From Christensenellaceae bacterium Phil1 (GTDB lineage: Bacteria > Bacillota > Clostridia > Christensenellales > CAG-138), in NCBI GenBank assembly GCA_001940855.1, contig MSGS01000031.1:150867-214866 (forward strand): a stretch of DNA of 64,000 nt. Reading direction: 5' to 3'. The translations under genes and the position numbers were made by a program. The stretch's first letter is position 1; every line of letters starts with the position of its first letter. The notes under the pieces were generated by a model. That model was not told where the DNA came from, searched no databases, and was given only the letters and a program-made list of their open reading frames with translations. Shown here piece by piece: positions 34,443 to 44,056 of this stretch.

Positions 34443-36660
34443 CATGGCTGCTCCCGTTAAGTACAATGGTATCAAGTTCCATCAGCAGGCATTTAAGCGC
34501 GCTGTAACGGTGGCGAATTTGGTTGTTGTCCACCATGTCATATATGCATTTGCTGCTGCCAAGCATGAATACCTGCTCACGCGCCCGGGTTACGGCGGTA
34601 TAGAGCAAATTACGCGTCATAAGCTGCGGTGCGCCGCCGGCGATGGGCATTATGACAACGGGATATTCGCTGCCCTGGCTTTTATGCACCGTTGAAGCAT
34701 ATGCAAGATTCAGTTCATCAAGCATTGAATAATCATAAGCCGCAGCGCGTTCATCATCGAACAAAACGGTAACTTCCTGTTCGGACAGGTTTATCCGCTC
34801 TATCGTGCCAAGGTCTCCATTGAATACGCCCGTGCCTTCCTCGCCGGATTTTGCGCGTTTCCAAGGAATTTTATAATCGTTCTTTATCTGCATCACCTTG
34901 TCGCCTTCGCGCAGTATCATCTCCCCCTGCTTGCGCTCTTTTTTATAAGGTGAAGGCGGATTGAGCGCGGCCTGAAGCCTTGCGTTCAGGTTTATCGCGC
35001 CGAGCGCTCCTTTTTTCATGGGCACAAGCACCTGTGCGTCCTTTATCGGTTCCGTAGTCATAAGCTTATTCGTTTTGCCCGAGCACAGCGTAATAACGCG
35101 GCGTATTATCTGCTCCGCGCCGACTATTTCTTCGAAACGGAAGTCGTCCGCATTCGCGAAAAGATTAGGCTGCTTGCCGTCATTTATACGGTGCGCGTTT
35201 TCAACTATCATGCCGCGCTCTGCTTGGCGGAATATATCAGTAAGCCGAATAACCGGCACAACGCCGCTGGCAATAACATCCCTCAATACATTGCCCGGTC
35301 CTACCGGCGGAAGCTGATCAGCATCGCCGACCATTATAAGGTGCGTCCCGCTCGGCGTGGCCCTGAGCAGCGAGCGCATTAGCAAAACATCCACCATGGA
35401 CATTTCGTCAACTATTATAACATCCGTCAGCAGCGGATTATCTTCATCGTACAGGAATCTATCGCCGGATGTGCCGTAGCCGAGCATGCGGTGTATGGTA
35501 CGCGCTTCAGCACCAGTAGCTTCGCTCATGCGCTTTGCGGCGCGCCCCGTGGGCGCACAAAGCTGATAATCAAGCCCCATGCGCTCTATGAGGCGGATTA
35601 TGAATTTGAGTATTGTGGTTTTACCTGTGCCGGGGCCGCCGGTTATGACCATTGCGCCGTTTTTCAGCGCCGTTTCAACGGCCTTTCTCTGCTGCGGCGC
35701 AAGCGGAATTTTAAGCTCCTTTTCAAGGGCGTTTATCTGCGCGTTTATACCGAGCATAAGCTGCATGCCGTCGCGCGAAGCAATTCCCACAAGCCGCCGT
35801 GCGCATTCGCTTTCTGCGCTGTACATGCCGGGCAAGAATACGGCGTCCGTATTGTCTATCAGCTTATACAGCACGTCGCCAGAAATGATAAGCTCATCAA
35901 GCATCTCCTCGGCGGGAAGAGTATCAACATGCAGAAGCTGGCAGGCTACGCTTAAAAGCTTTTCCCGCGGAAGGAAAGTATGCCCTTCCTGCCGCGCCCA
36001 TTGCAGCGTGTATTTAAGCCCGGCTTTGATGCGAAATGGCGAATCCGGTTCAAAGCCAGCCTTTACGGCCAATTTATCCGCCGTGATGAAGCCTATGCCT
36101 TCAATATCATCTATCAGTCTGTACGGGTTCTCTTTCAGCTTCGCTATGCACAGCGCACCGTATGTGTTATAAAGCTTCATGCTTTGCGCAACGGTTATGC
36201 CAAATTCCTGCAGCGAAAGCATGACATCGCGCATACCTTTTTGCATGGCGAACGACTCAGCTATTTTATTTGCCCTGAGGCGGCCTATGCCGGGTACTTC
36301 ACGCAGGCGCTCAGGCTCGTTTTCAAGTACGTTGAGCGTATCCATGCCGAATGTTGAAACAATGTCGCGCGCCGTGGCTTCGCCAACGCCTTTTATAAGC
36401 CCACTGCCAAGGTAGCTTATCAGTGCGCTCAGCGATGCCGGGGCAATGGTTTTGCTCTCTTTTGCCTTCAATTGCGGGCCGTATGCGGGATGTTCAACCC
36501 AATCGCCTGTAAACTCCGCCCGTTCGCCAATGGTTATAAGCGGCAGCGGGCCGACTACTGTGCGTTCATCGCCATTGTCATCCGTAACTTCAATAACGCT
36601 GTATCCGTTTTCAGCGTTCCTGTATATTATGCTTTTTACTGTACCCTTCAGCGTATCCAA
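34417..36660 (-). CDS. recD2: RecD2-type 5'-3' DNA helicase
   Basis: SF1B helicase in DNA repair, not part of RecBCD. 747 aa. I choose TTG 36660 because GGGAGG lies exactly 8 nt upstream and the product then begins LDTLKGTVKSIIYRN, the usual RecD2 start; an ATG at 36678 would place that site inside the gene. N-terminal OB and helix-hairpin-helix region (VPGIGRLRANKIAESF), Walker A GGPGTGKTT, Walker B VDEMSMV, C-terminal YASTVHKSQGSEYPVV. Confidence 0.94.
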   Translation of the reverse strand: MDTLKGTVKSIIYRNAENGYSVIEVTDDNGDERTVVGPLPLITIGERAEFTGDWVEHPAYGPQLKAKESKTIAPASLSALISYLGSGLIKGVGEATARDIVSTFGMDTLNVLENEPERLREVPGIGRLRANKIAESFAMQKGMRDVMLSLQEFGITVAQSMKLYNTYGALCIAKLKENPYRLIDDIEGIGFITADKLAVKAGFEPDSPFRIKAGLKYTLQWARQEGHTFLPREKLLSVACQLLHVDTLPAEEMLDELIISGDVLYKLIDNTDAVFLPGMYSAESECARRLVGIASRDGMQLMLGINAQINALEKELKIPLAPQQRKAVETALKNGAMVITGGPGTGKTTILKFIIRLIERMGLDYQLCAPTGRAAKRMSEATGAEARTIHRMLGYGTSGDRFLYDEDNPLLTDVIIVDEMSMVDVLLMRSLLRATPSGTHLIMVGDADQLPPVGPGNVLRDVIASGVVPVIRLTDIFRQAERGMIVENAHRINDGKQPNLFANADDFRFEEIVGAEQIIRRVITLCSGKTNKLMTTEPIKDAQVLVPMKKGALGAINLNARLQAALNPPSPYKKERKQGEMILREGDKVMQIKNDYKIPWKRAKSGEEGTGVFNGDLGTIERINLSEQEVTVLFDDERAAAYDYSMLDELNLAYASTVHKSQGSEYPVVIMPIAGGAPQLMTRNLLYTAVTRAREQVFMLGSSKCIYDMVDNNQIRHRYSALKCLLMELDTIVLNGSSHEPTDRDDT

Positions 36661-36807
36661 AGTAAAAGCCTCCCTCATGTGCCATGGTCATTCTATCATA
36701 TATGGCGTTGTGAGGCAAAGCCTTTCTAAAAAGCACGTTAGACTTAGGCAATCTTTAGAAATATGATGCATAAGCATATGCATAAATGTTGTTTTGGAGG
36801 GTGCAAT

Positions 36808-37434
36808 ATGAAGATATTTGTTATCACGAAAAAGATGCTCATAATCGCGGCGGCGGTAATATTCGTTGTCGCGGCAGCTGTAATTATCGCGCTGTCGTTT
36901 TCCGATGGAGCAGTATCGCCAACGTCTGCCATGGCGCAGCTGGAGGAATATGAACTTGAGGTATTGGCAGGCAAGAAAAAAGAACTGCCCGTTTATAGCG
37001 TTGAGAGGAGCGACATGAAAATAGCCATAACCGTTGACGCGGCATGGGAGGACGATAAGACGCAGTTCATACTGGATACGTTTGATGAATACGGCGTAAA
37101 GGCAACGTTTTTCCTTTGCGGGTATTGGACGGATAAATATCCGGACGATGTGAAGATGATAGCCGAGCGGGGCCACGAAATAGGCAACCACAGCGCAACT
37201 CATCCGCATATGAACAGCATATCGAAAGAGCAGATGCGCAAGGAAACCGTTGAATACGACGACAAAATAGAAAAACTTGCCGGCAAACGCTGCAAGGTAT
37301 TCCGCGCGCCTTTCGGCGAATATAACGACACCGTAATAACCACGATGCGCTCCCTTGGGTACGAGGTGATACAATGGGATATTGATACCATGGATACCAT
37401 ATGTAAAGGCGGATTTTGGGTAAATTATTTATGA
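36808..37434 (+). pseudogene. PdaB-like polysaccharide deacetylase, C-terminus lost
   Basis: 208 codons from ATG 36808 (GGAGG 7 nt upstream). Signal anchor about 8-32, then an NodB-type fold of the sporulation PdaB kind: TVDAAWEDD (motif 1), GHEIGNHSATHPHM (motif 2, metal His), FRAPFGEYN (motif 3), GYEVIQWDIDTMD (motif 4). Homology stops there; the last residues TICKGGFWVNYL are unrelated and a stop follows. Motif 5, the LFHN-type segment with the catalytic His, and about 50 residues are missing. The break lies just before the repeat-flanked island. Probably inactive. Confidence 0.75.
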
Positions 37435-37561
37435 GGGGCGGAGAGTTGGCGCTGAGCTAATGCTTGTTTTTCTTTTTCGGCTCATTATGATACGAATTCT
37501 TTTCTCGTTTGCACTATTGCCTCATTTACCAACTCCCTATGACGTATTATAGCACAAAAAT
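37435..37561. other. Junction segment between broken deacetylase and repeat copy A
   Basis: 127 bp with no gene. It contains an inverted 7-mer, GAGTTGG at 37443-37449 and CCAACTC at 37529-37535, and on the minus strand an extended -10 box (TGCTATAAT) at about 37545-37553. Possibly a remnant of the event that broke the deacetylase. No transposase motif seen. Confidence 0.4.
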
Positions 37562-37641
37562 AAAACAAAAGGCAGAAGCTGTTACCCTTCTGCCTTTTGC
37601 CGTTGTTGTTATGTTGTTTTTTATTTACCCGTTAGGGCATG
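37562..37641 (-). ncRNA. Candidate small RNA (copy A)
   Basis: The minus-strand promoter in repeat A and the hairpin with T-rich 3' side would yield a transcript of about 80 nt with no open frame of note. Same unit in repeat B. Inferred from promoter and terminator only. Confidence 0.3.
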
Positions 37642-37850
37642 TCTTAATTATAGCACGGAAAACCGAATATGCAAGTTCAGATTTCTTTATATTACCTTAT
37701 AATGCGAATTAGATGCAAACATCAGCATTTAGCAGCATCAGCAGTGCGCCAGCTTAATCATCTTGCACCCATATCGCTGTGCACGAACTCAATTTTGGCT
37801 TATCCCTTACTGCTCGTTTATGCATTCTTTTTACGCTTAAAAGCAACAAA
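37562..37850. repeat. 289-bp direct repeat, copy A
   Basis: Matches 48020-48308 over its full length without gaps; I count 8 mismatches (97.2% identity). It carries, read on the minus strand, the last codons of a cell-wall-anchored protein (FVAFKRKK + 2 aa + stop), a near-consensus promoter (TTGCAT at 37674-37669, 16 nt, TATAAT at 37652-37647) and a 13-bp terminator hairpin (37566-37599). In this copy the anchor-protein reading frame is headless. Marks the left end of the accessory island. Confidence 0.95.
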
Positions 37851-37947
37851 CTTATCCCACAAAGGACCTAACCATACTTTGCCTAATAATGGCAAAAGCA
37901 GTATTAGGGCGGCTGCAATATAGCGGCCGCCCAAGCGTTTTCAATTA

Positions 37948-38811
37948 TTACCGCATTCCGTTTTCATCTAAGTCCAGCCCTTTATTTCTGAGAAACTTGC
38001 GGTAACCTTCTGCTGTCATTGCGGTATCCTCATTGCTCGGATAGTAACAGCCGAACCAATATTGATACGCCGTAAGGAATCCCTGTTCGTTTACTTGCTC
38101 CATTGCTTTTTCCGCAAACTCCGTGCCATATTGCCTTATGAGGATTTTTTGCAGCTGTGCGCAGCGGGCGGCATTTGCAGCAAAATGCGGCTTTCCGCAT
38201 TTTTCAATATGATGTGGATACAGCTTCTCCATGCTCATATCCTTATACGTTTCATGATGCACTATCACATCGTATGGATACTTGCGGGAGCGTTGGCTGT
38301 TTGAGCGCGGATATCCAAGCGTTAGCATAAAAGCGGGTATCACATGCTCCGGTAAATTCAAAAGCTCCGATACTTCATCCGCATTATCTACAACATTTCC
38401 GTTATAGCAGCTGCGTAATCCCTCCGCTTCTGCCGCCAGCACAAGGGTTTGTGCGCTGATGGTAGCATCAATAATTCCCATCCAAAGCGTACATATTGCA
38501 TAATCCTGTCCGTAGGGTGCGCCCTCATATTCGGCAATTCTGCGCATCCTGTGCCCATCTATGCAGAATACCAGATTGATAGGCGCATCGGCAATAAAGC
38601 GCTGATTCCGTGAAATGCGCGCAAGTGTGTCCTTTTTTTCCTGATCTGCAATCTCAACGATGGATATCCGTTGAAAACCGCCTGCGCTCGGTGCAGAACA
38701 GGCAGCCTCATATAGCCTGGCCATCACCTCTTGAGGAATCGGATCCGGTTTGAAAGACCGACAGGTGCGCCGGTCTTTCAATAGCTTATACAAATCAATT
38801 TGCTCAGCCAT
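37948..38811 (-). CDS. Nitroreductase-family flavoprotein
   Basis: 287 aa, FMN-dependent oxidoreductase fold. N-terminal DRRTCRSFKPDPIP (FMN phosphate-binding Arg/Ser pattern), APSAGGFQRISIVEI, and ATISAQTLVLAAEAEGLRSCYNG, where the usual GLG is EGL-R-SCY. The C-terminal 90 residues (FAANAARCAQLQKILIRQYG; YWFGCYYPSNED) are not typical of short nitroreductases. Last gene of the island operon; its start overlaps the preceding gene by 8 bp. Substrate unknown. A hairpin GGGCGGC / GCCGCCC lies right after the stop. Confidence 0.85.
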   Translation of the reverse strand: MAEQIDLYKLLKDRRTCRSFKPDPIPQEVMARLYEAACSAPSAGGFQRISIVEIADQEKKDTLARISRNQRFIADAPINLVFCIDGHRMRRIAEYEGAPYGQDYAICTLWMGIIDATISAQTLVLAAEAEGLRSCYNGNVVDNADEVSELLNLPEHVIPAFMLTLGYPRSNSQRSRKYPYDVIVHHETYKDMSMEKLYPHHIEKCGKPHFAANAARCAQLQKILIRQYGTEFAEKAMEQVNEQGFLTAYQYWFGCYYPSNEDTAMTAEGYRKFLRNKGLDLDENGMR

Positions 38812-39535
38812 TTTCGTATCCTTTGGGCAGCGTTACGGATTTGAGTACATGCAGCCCGTTCCGGTATCCCATGGAAATTATATGCTCACAATAGCGTAAG
38901 CCGTTGCGGAGAGGCTCAATTACCATAATGGGGCAGTTGCGCGCCTGAAGCTTTTCACGGAGCAAATCTATCATGCAGTGCATGGCGGTGCAGCCCAAGC
39001 ATACCGCACCGATGCGCTCCGTTTCATGCAGCGTGCAGCAGACATTCGCAACGCGTTCCGCTAAGGCTTCAGGATCACTCTGCAAATCCAGAACGCCCAT
39101 TTCAACAGGGACGATTGCCGCAACGCGCTCGGAAATCCCCAGCATTCTTGCTTTGCGTTCCTCGCTTAATACCCCGAATTTATCCGTTGTAATTACGGCA
39201 ATCCTTTCGGCAAGGGAGAGCGCAGTCATCATTGCCGGAACATAGCCGCCAAATACGGGGATGGACAGCACTTCCCGACATTCGTATACTCCCGGGTCAT
39301 CAAAGCAATTTATGAATATGCCGTCAAACCCATCCCTTTCCGCCTGAATCGCTGACGCAATAATTTGGGGCTTATTAAATGCCGCATGCAAATCGCATTC
39401 CACAGACGGAAAGCCTTTTGACATATGTGCATAGTCTATCTCGGTATCCGGACGCAGGCTTTCCCGGATATACTTGTCGTTTGTCCTCAGCCGATCGGAA
39501 CTTTTTACAACCGCGTCAATGATTTTAATTCTCAT
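38804..39535 (-). CDS. Asp/Glu/hydantoin racemase-family protein
   Basis: 243 aa. Two-domain racemase fold with the paired cysteines at matching places: INCFDDPG and LGCTAMHCM. Such enzymes racemise amino acids or hydantoins without a cofactor. MSKGFPSVEC near the N-terminus takes the place of the usual GPxSIE loop of hydantoin racemases. One base separates it from the DUF917 gene. Reaction inferred from family and neighbours only. Confidence 0.8.
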   Translation of the reverse strand: MRIKIIDAVVKSSDRLRTNDKYIRESLRPDTEIDYAHMSKGFPSVECDLHAAFNKPQIIASAIQAERDGFDGIFINCFDDPGVYECREVLSIPVFGGYVPAMMTALSLAERIAVITTDKFGVLSEERKARMLGISERVAAIVPVEMGVLDLQSDPEALAERVANVCCTLHETERIGAVCLGCTAMHCMIDLLREKLQARNCPIMVIEPLRNGLRYCEHIISMGYRNGLHVLKSVTLPKGYENG

Positions 39536-39536
39536 G

Positions 39537-40637
39537 TTATTTTCCCATAGGCTTCCAGTCTACATCGTATCCAAAGCTGCGCGGCCCGAAAACTTCAAGT
39601 CCTTTTTCGGTAGTCCATTCCTTAGGAGCAGGCAGGATAATGACCGAAACGGCTTCTCCTTCCTGAGCATACGGGTTCAGCTGCGGCTCCTTAGCGTCAT
39701 CGTTGAACACACAGATAAGATCGGGCACCGTAATGTAATACTCACCGTTTTTCCAAAGAATGATATTCTCGTTTTGATACCATATCTTGTATTCATTTCC
39801 GGCAAACTCACCGCTGCCGTCAATAAGCATGGTTCCTATGGTGTAGCCATCTTCGGTTCCCCAGTCGTTCCTGCGAATCTTACCGCGCAGCGCCACAAAG
39901 CCTTCGCCGGCCTTTGCGACGGCCTCTGCATAGTCCTGTCCTGCCGCAAGTGCGGAGCGGTAGACATGCCCTATATGCTGGGTATATGAAATTGCGCCGC
40001 GGATGACGGATTTCCCGATCACTTCGGCGGTATTAGCATGGTCGCATACCGCAGTTGTATTCTGGCTGGCAACTGCAAAAGCACGTGCGATTGCTTCCGC
40101 GCGATAGTCGTTCACAACGTCCTTAACAATAAGGCTTTCGCCAAACTTGTTTACAAGCGACATTGGCGTAATGGGTACATCATGCAGATAGAAGGTTGAA
40201 TGCTGCAAGCAGGGGACAGAACGACCGGCGGGATCGCCATCCACAATTATCTTATCTCCCATGGCAGCACAGTAAAGCGCTTTCGCGGTGTTTCCGGCGC
40301 CGATTTCCGTTGAAATCACGGCCTTAACCGGCTTGCCGAGATATTCTTCCATGCTTTTAAGCGCCTTAATATGATAAGTATCCTCCTGTACAGGCAAGCC
40401 TTCGTATTTTTTGCGTTCTTCCTCACTCAAGGGTGATATCGCACCGCAGGAATACGGGCAGACTATGATATCGTCCGCATCAAGTTCGTCAAAGGAGGCA
40501 AGAGTAAATGTTTTACCCTTGCTTATTGCAAGGTCTATGCATGCAAGTCCCTTAGTAAGGCTTCCTCCGCCGCCTGTACCCAGAATGGCGCCGCCGTAAA
40601 GTATATCCAAAATGTCTTCTCTGCTTAAAACTTTCAT
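39537..40637 (-). CDS. DUF917-family protein
   Basis: 366 aa, full-length DUF917 (S-methyl-thiohydantoin desulfurase-like) with the typical start LSREDILDILYGGAILGTGG and the EIGAGNTAKALYCAAMG and VDGDPAGRSVP segments. The family is found next to hydantoinases, oxoprolinases and transporters; biochemical role is poorly known. Its place between a racemase-like and an AroM-like gene supports hydantoin-type or modified amino acid metabolism. GAAAGGAG precedes the start. Confidence 0.88.
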   Translation of the reverse strand: MKVLSREDILDILYGGAILGTGGGGSLTKGLACIDLAISKGKTFTLASFDELDADDIIVCPYSCGAISPLSEEERKKYEGLPVQEDTYHIKALKSMEEYLGKPVKAVISTEIGAGNTAKALYCAAMGDKIIVDGDPAGRSVPCLQHSTFYLHDVPITPMSLVNKFGESLIVKDVVNDYRAEAIARAFAVASQNTTAVCDHANTAEVIGKSVIRGAISYTQHIGHVYRSALAAGQDYAEAVAKAGEGFVALRGKIRRNDWGTEDGYTIGTMLIDGSGEFAGNEYKIWYQNENIILWKNGEYYITVPDLICVFNDDAKEPQLNPYAQEGEAVSVIILPAPKEWTTEKGLEVFGPRSFGYDVDWKPMGK

Positions 40638-40696
40638 AAATGCTCCTTTCTTGTTACGCTGCCATATGGCAGAATAGTTTTAGTGGTTTAGTGTGG

Positions 40697-41359
40697 TTAG
40701 GAAACAATAGCCTTCAAAAGCGCAGGCACTACCACACGAGGCACAAATACCTGCTTACCTGATGCTGCCTGAATCATTTTACCAGCTTCCTCCGTGAACC
40801 CCATGCAATCCGTCATAAGTATATCTACGTCACTATCGCGGAACGAAGCTGCAGCCGCTTCAATTTGCTCCCTTGTTCCATATGGTGACGCTGCGCGGAT
40901 ACGCGGAGAAAACTCGCTATAATAGGCCTCCGAAGCTGCAATTTGCTCAGGCTTGGGTACAATGGCGCCCAGCCGCTTTACGCCCATTGCCCTGAACAGT
41001 GAGAAAAGAATCTTTTCCGGAACAAAAACGGGCATACGCATATCCGGAATATCAAAGTGGCCGGTACAAAGTATCAACGCAGCAACAGACCCGCCTTTCT
41101 CTGCCTCTATCAAGCGTTCATTTACAAGGCGAATCGCATTATGCTCTGCTATGCGTACCTCACGCCCCGTGTGCAGAGAGCTGACAATCAACATTTCAGA
41201 GCCTTGCGGGGCAAGCATATCTATTTCCTCCTCGCTCATGCCGTCAAGAATGCCATGCATTTCCACATCACAGTCCTGAGCAAACATATTATATATGTCG
41301 TGCATTTTAGTATTAGCCGGGATTTGCCCCATTGTGACAATTGTTATCTTTTTTCGCAT
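40697..41359 (-). CDS. AroM-family protein
   Basis: 220 aa, AroM family of unknown reaction. Seen: MRKKITIVTMGQIPANTK, GILDGMSEEEIDMLAPQG, LHTGREVRI, LCTGHFD, TDCMGFTEEAG. The fold resembles Asp/Glu racemases, and two cysteines (LCTGHF and TDCMGF) lie where racemases have their pair, so the island has two members of this superfold. It overlaps the end of the ATPase gene by 16 bp. Confidence 0.85.
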   Translation of the reverse strand: MRKKITIVTMGQIPANTKMHDIYNMFAQDCDVEMHGILDGMSEEEIDMLAPQGSEMLIVSSLHTGREVRIAEHNAIRLVNERLIEAEKGGSVAALILCTGHFDIPDMRMPVFVPEKILFSLFRAMGVKRLGAIVPKPEQIAASEAYYSEFSPRIRAASPYGTREQIEAAAASFRDSDVDILMTDCMGFTEEAGKMIQAASGKQVFVPRVVVPALLKAIVS

Positions 41360-43146
41360 TTACATTCTCCTTGTTGCTTGGCAAAATGGATACACGAAAC
41401 ATAATGTGCATCATTTAGATAAATCGGTTCCGGAGTCCAGCTCTTGCATGCTTCGCATGCTTCCGCGCAGCGGGTATGGAAAGCACAGCCTGAAGGCGGA
41501 TTAATCGGACTCGGAATTGCACCTTCCAACGTAGTCAACTGATCCATACCCAACTTTTCAAATTGGGGTATGGCGTTAAACAGTGCCTTGGTATACGGGT
41601 GCTGCGGATTGCTGAATACCTCCGATGCAGGGCCAAACTCCGCAATTTTGCCCAGATACATTACGGCAATCTTATTGGCCATTTGACTCACTACGCCAAG
41701 GTCATGCGAAATCAATATGTTCGTAAGCTGGAATTTTTCCTTCAGCTCACGGAGCAGTTCCAATATCTGCGCCTGAGAAAACACGTCGATGGGGGATGTA
41801 GGCTCATCCAGCACCACCAGCTTGGGGTTAGATGCAAGCGAGCGGGCGATTGCGATGCGCTGCCGCTCTCCGCCGGAAAATTCATGCGGATATTTGTGTG
41901 CATCATCCCGGCTGAGGCCTACCATCTCCAGCAGCTGCACAACGCGCGCAAGACGCTCCTGTCCATGCAGCTTCTCATATGCATCCAGCGGTTCGGCAAC
42001 GATTTCTTTTACGAGCCAACGCGGATTCAGGGACCAGTACGGATCCTGGAACACTATCTGCACATTCTTTTTGAATGCGTTTCGGTTTTTGCGCTCATCC
42101 GAAAACACGTCCTTGCCGTCAAAGTACACCTTTCCGTCCGTAGGATCGTATAGGTTCAGGATCGTATTAACCAAGGTGGATTTTCCGCATCCGCTTTCGC
42201 CTACGATGCCCAGCACCTCGCCTTTATTCAGGGTGAAGCTTACATCATCCACGGCTTTGAGGCTCAGCTTCTTATTCTTTTTCTTAACGTCAAAGTATTT
42301 TTTAAGATGCTCTACGCGCAGCAGTTCCTCCCCTGCTTCTACTTCCTCTGCGGGAGCTATATGCAGCCGTGCGGCATCAACAAGCATGCGTGTATATTCC
42401 TGCTCCGGCGCACGTATTATCCGCTCCGTTTCGCCTTCCTCGATTATACGCCCTTCATGAAGTATGCCTATCCTGTCACAGAACGCGGAAACAAGGCTCA
42501 TGTTGTTGGCAATAAAGAGAACCGTAATGCCAAGCGTTTCCTGCAGCTCCTTGAGCAGCTTGAGGATGCTTGCCTGAATGGTTACATCAAGATTGCGCGT
42601 GGGCTCGTCCGCAATAAGGAACTCCGCACCGCAGCATAGCGCAAGCGCAATAATTATACGCTGACGCTGTCCGCCGGAAAGCTGATGCGGATATTTTTTC
42701 AGCGTACTCTCCGCATCCACCAGCTTTACCATGTCCAGCACCTTATACGCATACTCAGTCGCTTCCTTGCCATGAAGTCCCCGATTCGTGCGGATTACAT
42801 CATCCAACATCTGGCCAACAGTAAACACGGGATTCAGGCAGGACATGGGATCCTGGAAGATCATTGCTATCTTTTTGCCGCGAATGCTTGACTGCATCTT
42901 ATGCTGACTGTATGTAAGTATATCTTCGCCGTCCAGCATGATGGAGCCCTTTGTGATTTCTCCCGGCGGGCATTGCAGCAGTTTAAGAATCGTAAGCGCA
43001 AGGACGGTTTTTCCCTGTCCGCTTTCGCCGACAATGCCGTATGTTGTTCCCTTTTCAATGGCGATATGCTCTATATTCAGAACTTCCTTAACGCCTTCGG
43101 ATGTTTTATGCCTGACCTGCAGGCCGTTCACTTCAAAATAGCTCAC
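41344..43146 (-). CDS. Fused double ATP-binding protein of peptide ABC importer
   Basis: 600-aa fusion of DppD- and DppF-like ATPases. Half 1: Walker A GESGQGKT, signature LSGGQRQRI, Walker B FLIADEPTRNLD (TRN for the usual TTA). Half 2: Walker [10 protein letters not shown], signature FSGGERQRIAIARSL, Walker B VVLDEPTSPIDV. The C-terminus has the oligopeptide-transporter Cys motif (CAFHTRCAEACEAC). Start is GTG 43146, 8 nt after GAGGAGG. The fused form resembles GsiA. It energises the two permeases encoded upstream. Confidence 0.94.
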   Translation of the reverse strand: MSYFEVNGLQVRHKTSEGVKEVLNIEHIAIEKGTTYGIVGESGQGKTVLALTILKLLQCPPGEITKGSIMLDGEDILTYSQHKMQSSIRGKKIAMIFQDPMSCLNPVFTVGQMLDDVIRTNRGLHGKEATEYAYKVLDMVKLVDAESTLKKYPHQLSGGQRQRIIIALALCCGAEFLIADEPTRNLDVTIQASILKLLKELQETLGITVLFIANNMSLVSAFCDRIGILHEGRIIEEGETERIIRAPEQEYTRMLVDAARLHIAPAEEVEAGEELLRVEHLKKYFDVKKKNKKLSLKAVDDVSFTLNKGEVLGIVGESGCGKSTLVNTILNLYDPTDGKVYFDGKDVFSDERKNRNAFKKNVQIVFQDPYWSLNPRWLVKEIVAEPLDAYEKLHGQERLARVVQLLEMVGLSRDDAHKYPHEFSGGERQRIAIARSLASNPKLVVLDEPTSPIDVFSQAQILELLRELKEKFQLTNILISHDLGVVSQMANKIAVMYLGKIAEFGPASEVFSNPQHPYTKALFNAIPQFEKLGMDQLTTLEGAIPSPINPPSGCAFHTRCAEACEACKSWTPEPIYLNDAHYVSCIHFAKQQGECKCEKR

Positions 43147-43158
43147 GGATGTTCCTCC

Positions 43159-44046
43159 TCATTTCTTACGTGTTTTGGGGTCGAGTATCTCACGCACACC
43201 ATCACCCAGCAAATTGAATGCAAGCACGGTTATGAAGATGGCAATGCCCGGGAACACGCTATACCACCAAATATCCGGGAAGTAGTTGCGTGAGGTGCTT
43301 ATCATCAGTCCCCATTCCGGAGAAGGCGCCTGCGCACCAAGGCCGAGATAGCTCAGCGACGCAATGGTAAGAATAACACCGCCCATATCCATGGACGCCT
43401 GCACCACAACGGGTGAAATCGTATTGGGAATAATATGCTTGGCAACTATCTTCCACTTCGGCGTGCCGATGGTTTCCGCAGCCTGAATGAATTTGCGCTC
43501 TTTAAGCGAGATTGCCTGACCGCGTACAATGCGCGTATACCACGGCCACCATGCAAGCGCAATGGCGAGAATGGCATTATTCAAGCTTGGTCCCAGCATG
43601 GAAACAAGCAGGATTGCCAAAAGCATGGGCGGAAAGCTAAGGAAAATATCAGTAATGCGCATGATTACTTCATCTACCGCGCCGCCGGATGTACCTGCAA
43701 CGGCGCCGAGCGGCACGCCGATAACCAATGACAGGGCTACCGCAAGAACGGCCGTGCTAAGCGATATCCTCGTTCCGTAAAGAACTCGACTAAAAACATC
43801 GCGCCCAAGCTCATCCGTTCCGAATAGGTGCGCCGAAGAAGGGGGCTGGAATTTTACCGAAAGGTTGGTTTTATCCGCTATATCCTGCGGGTAAGGAACA
43901 ATTACGGGGGCAAGCAGAGCAATGACCAAAATCAGTATCAGCGCAATGACTGCCGCCATTGTAAGCGCGTTTTTGCGCAGCATGAATATCATGTCCCGCA
44001 GCTCTTTAATTGTCGGCCGAAGAATATCTTTCATTTTCTGATTCAT
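43159..44046 (-). CDS. Peptide-type ABC permease (DppC-like)
   Basis: 295 aa from ATG 44046 (GGAGG 6 nt upstream; the frame is open earlier). N-terminal helix, FGTDELGRDVFSRVLYGTRISL and the EAA loop (FIQAAETIGTPKWKIVAKHIIPNTI) typical of DppC/OppC permeases; six membrane helices in all. Pairs with the DppB-like subunit. Confidence 0.94.
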   Translation of the reverse strand: MNQKMKDILRPTIKELRDMIFMLRKNALTMAAVIALILILVIALLAPVIVPYPQDIADKTNLSVKFQPPSSAHLFGTDELGRDVFSRVLYGTRISLSTAVLAVALSLVIGVPLGAVAGTSGGAVDEVIMRITDIFLSFPPMLLAILLVSMLGPSLNNAILAIALAWWPWYTRIVRGQAISLKERKFIQAAETIGTPKWKIVAKHIIPNTISPVVVQASMDMGGVILTIASLSYLGLGAQAPSPEWGLMISTSRNYFPDIWWYSVFPGIAIFITVLAFNLLGDGVREILDPKTRKK

Positions 44047-44056
44047 GTTGTCCTCC

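Noticed and set aside
34417-36660. RecD subunit of RecBCD
   Set aside because: N-terminal OB/helix-hairpin-helix extension and the lack of recB or recC nearby fit RecD2.
37435-37561. Insertion-sequence remnant
   Set aside because: The GAGTTGG/CCAACTC inverted pair is short, there is no transposase motif and no target duplication that I can see.
37851-37947. Minus-strand frame reading IAAALILLLPLLGKVWL into the FVAFKRKK tail of repeat A
   Set aside because: It looks like a membrane-anchor tail but has a stop codon just upstream and no start or ribosome-binding site; most likely a chance fusion of the region after the nitroreductase gene with the repeat.
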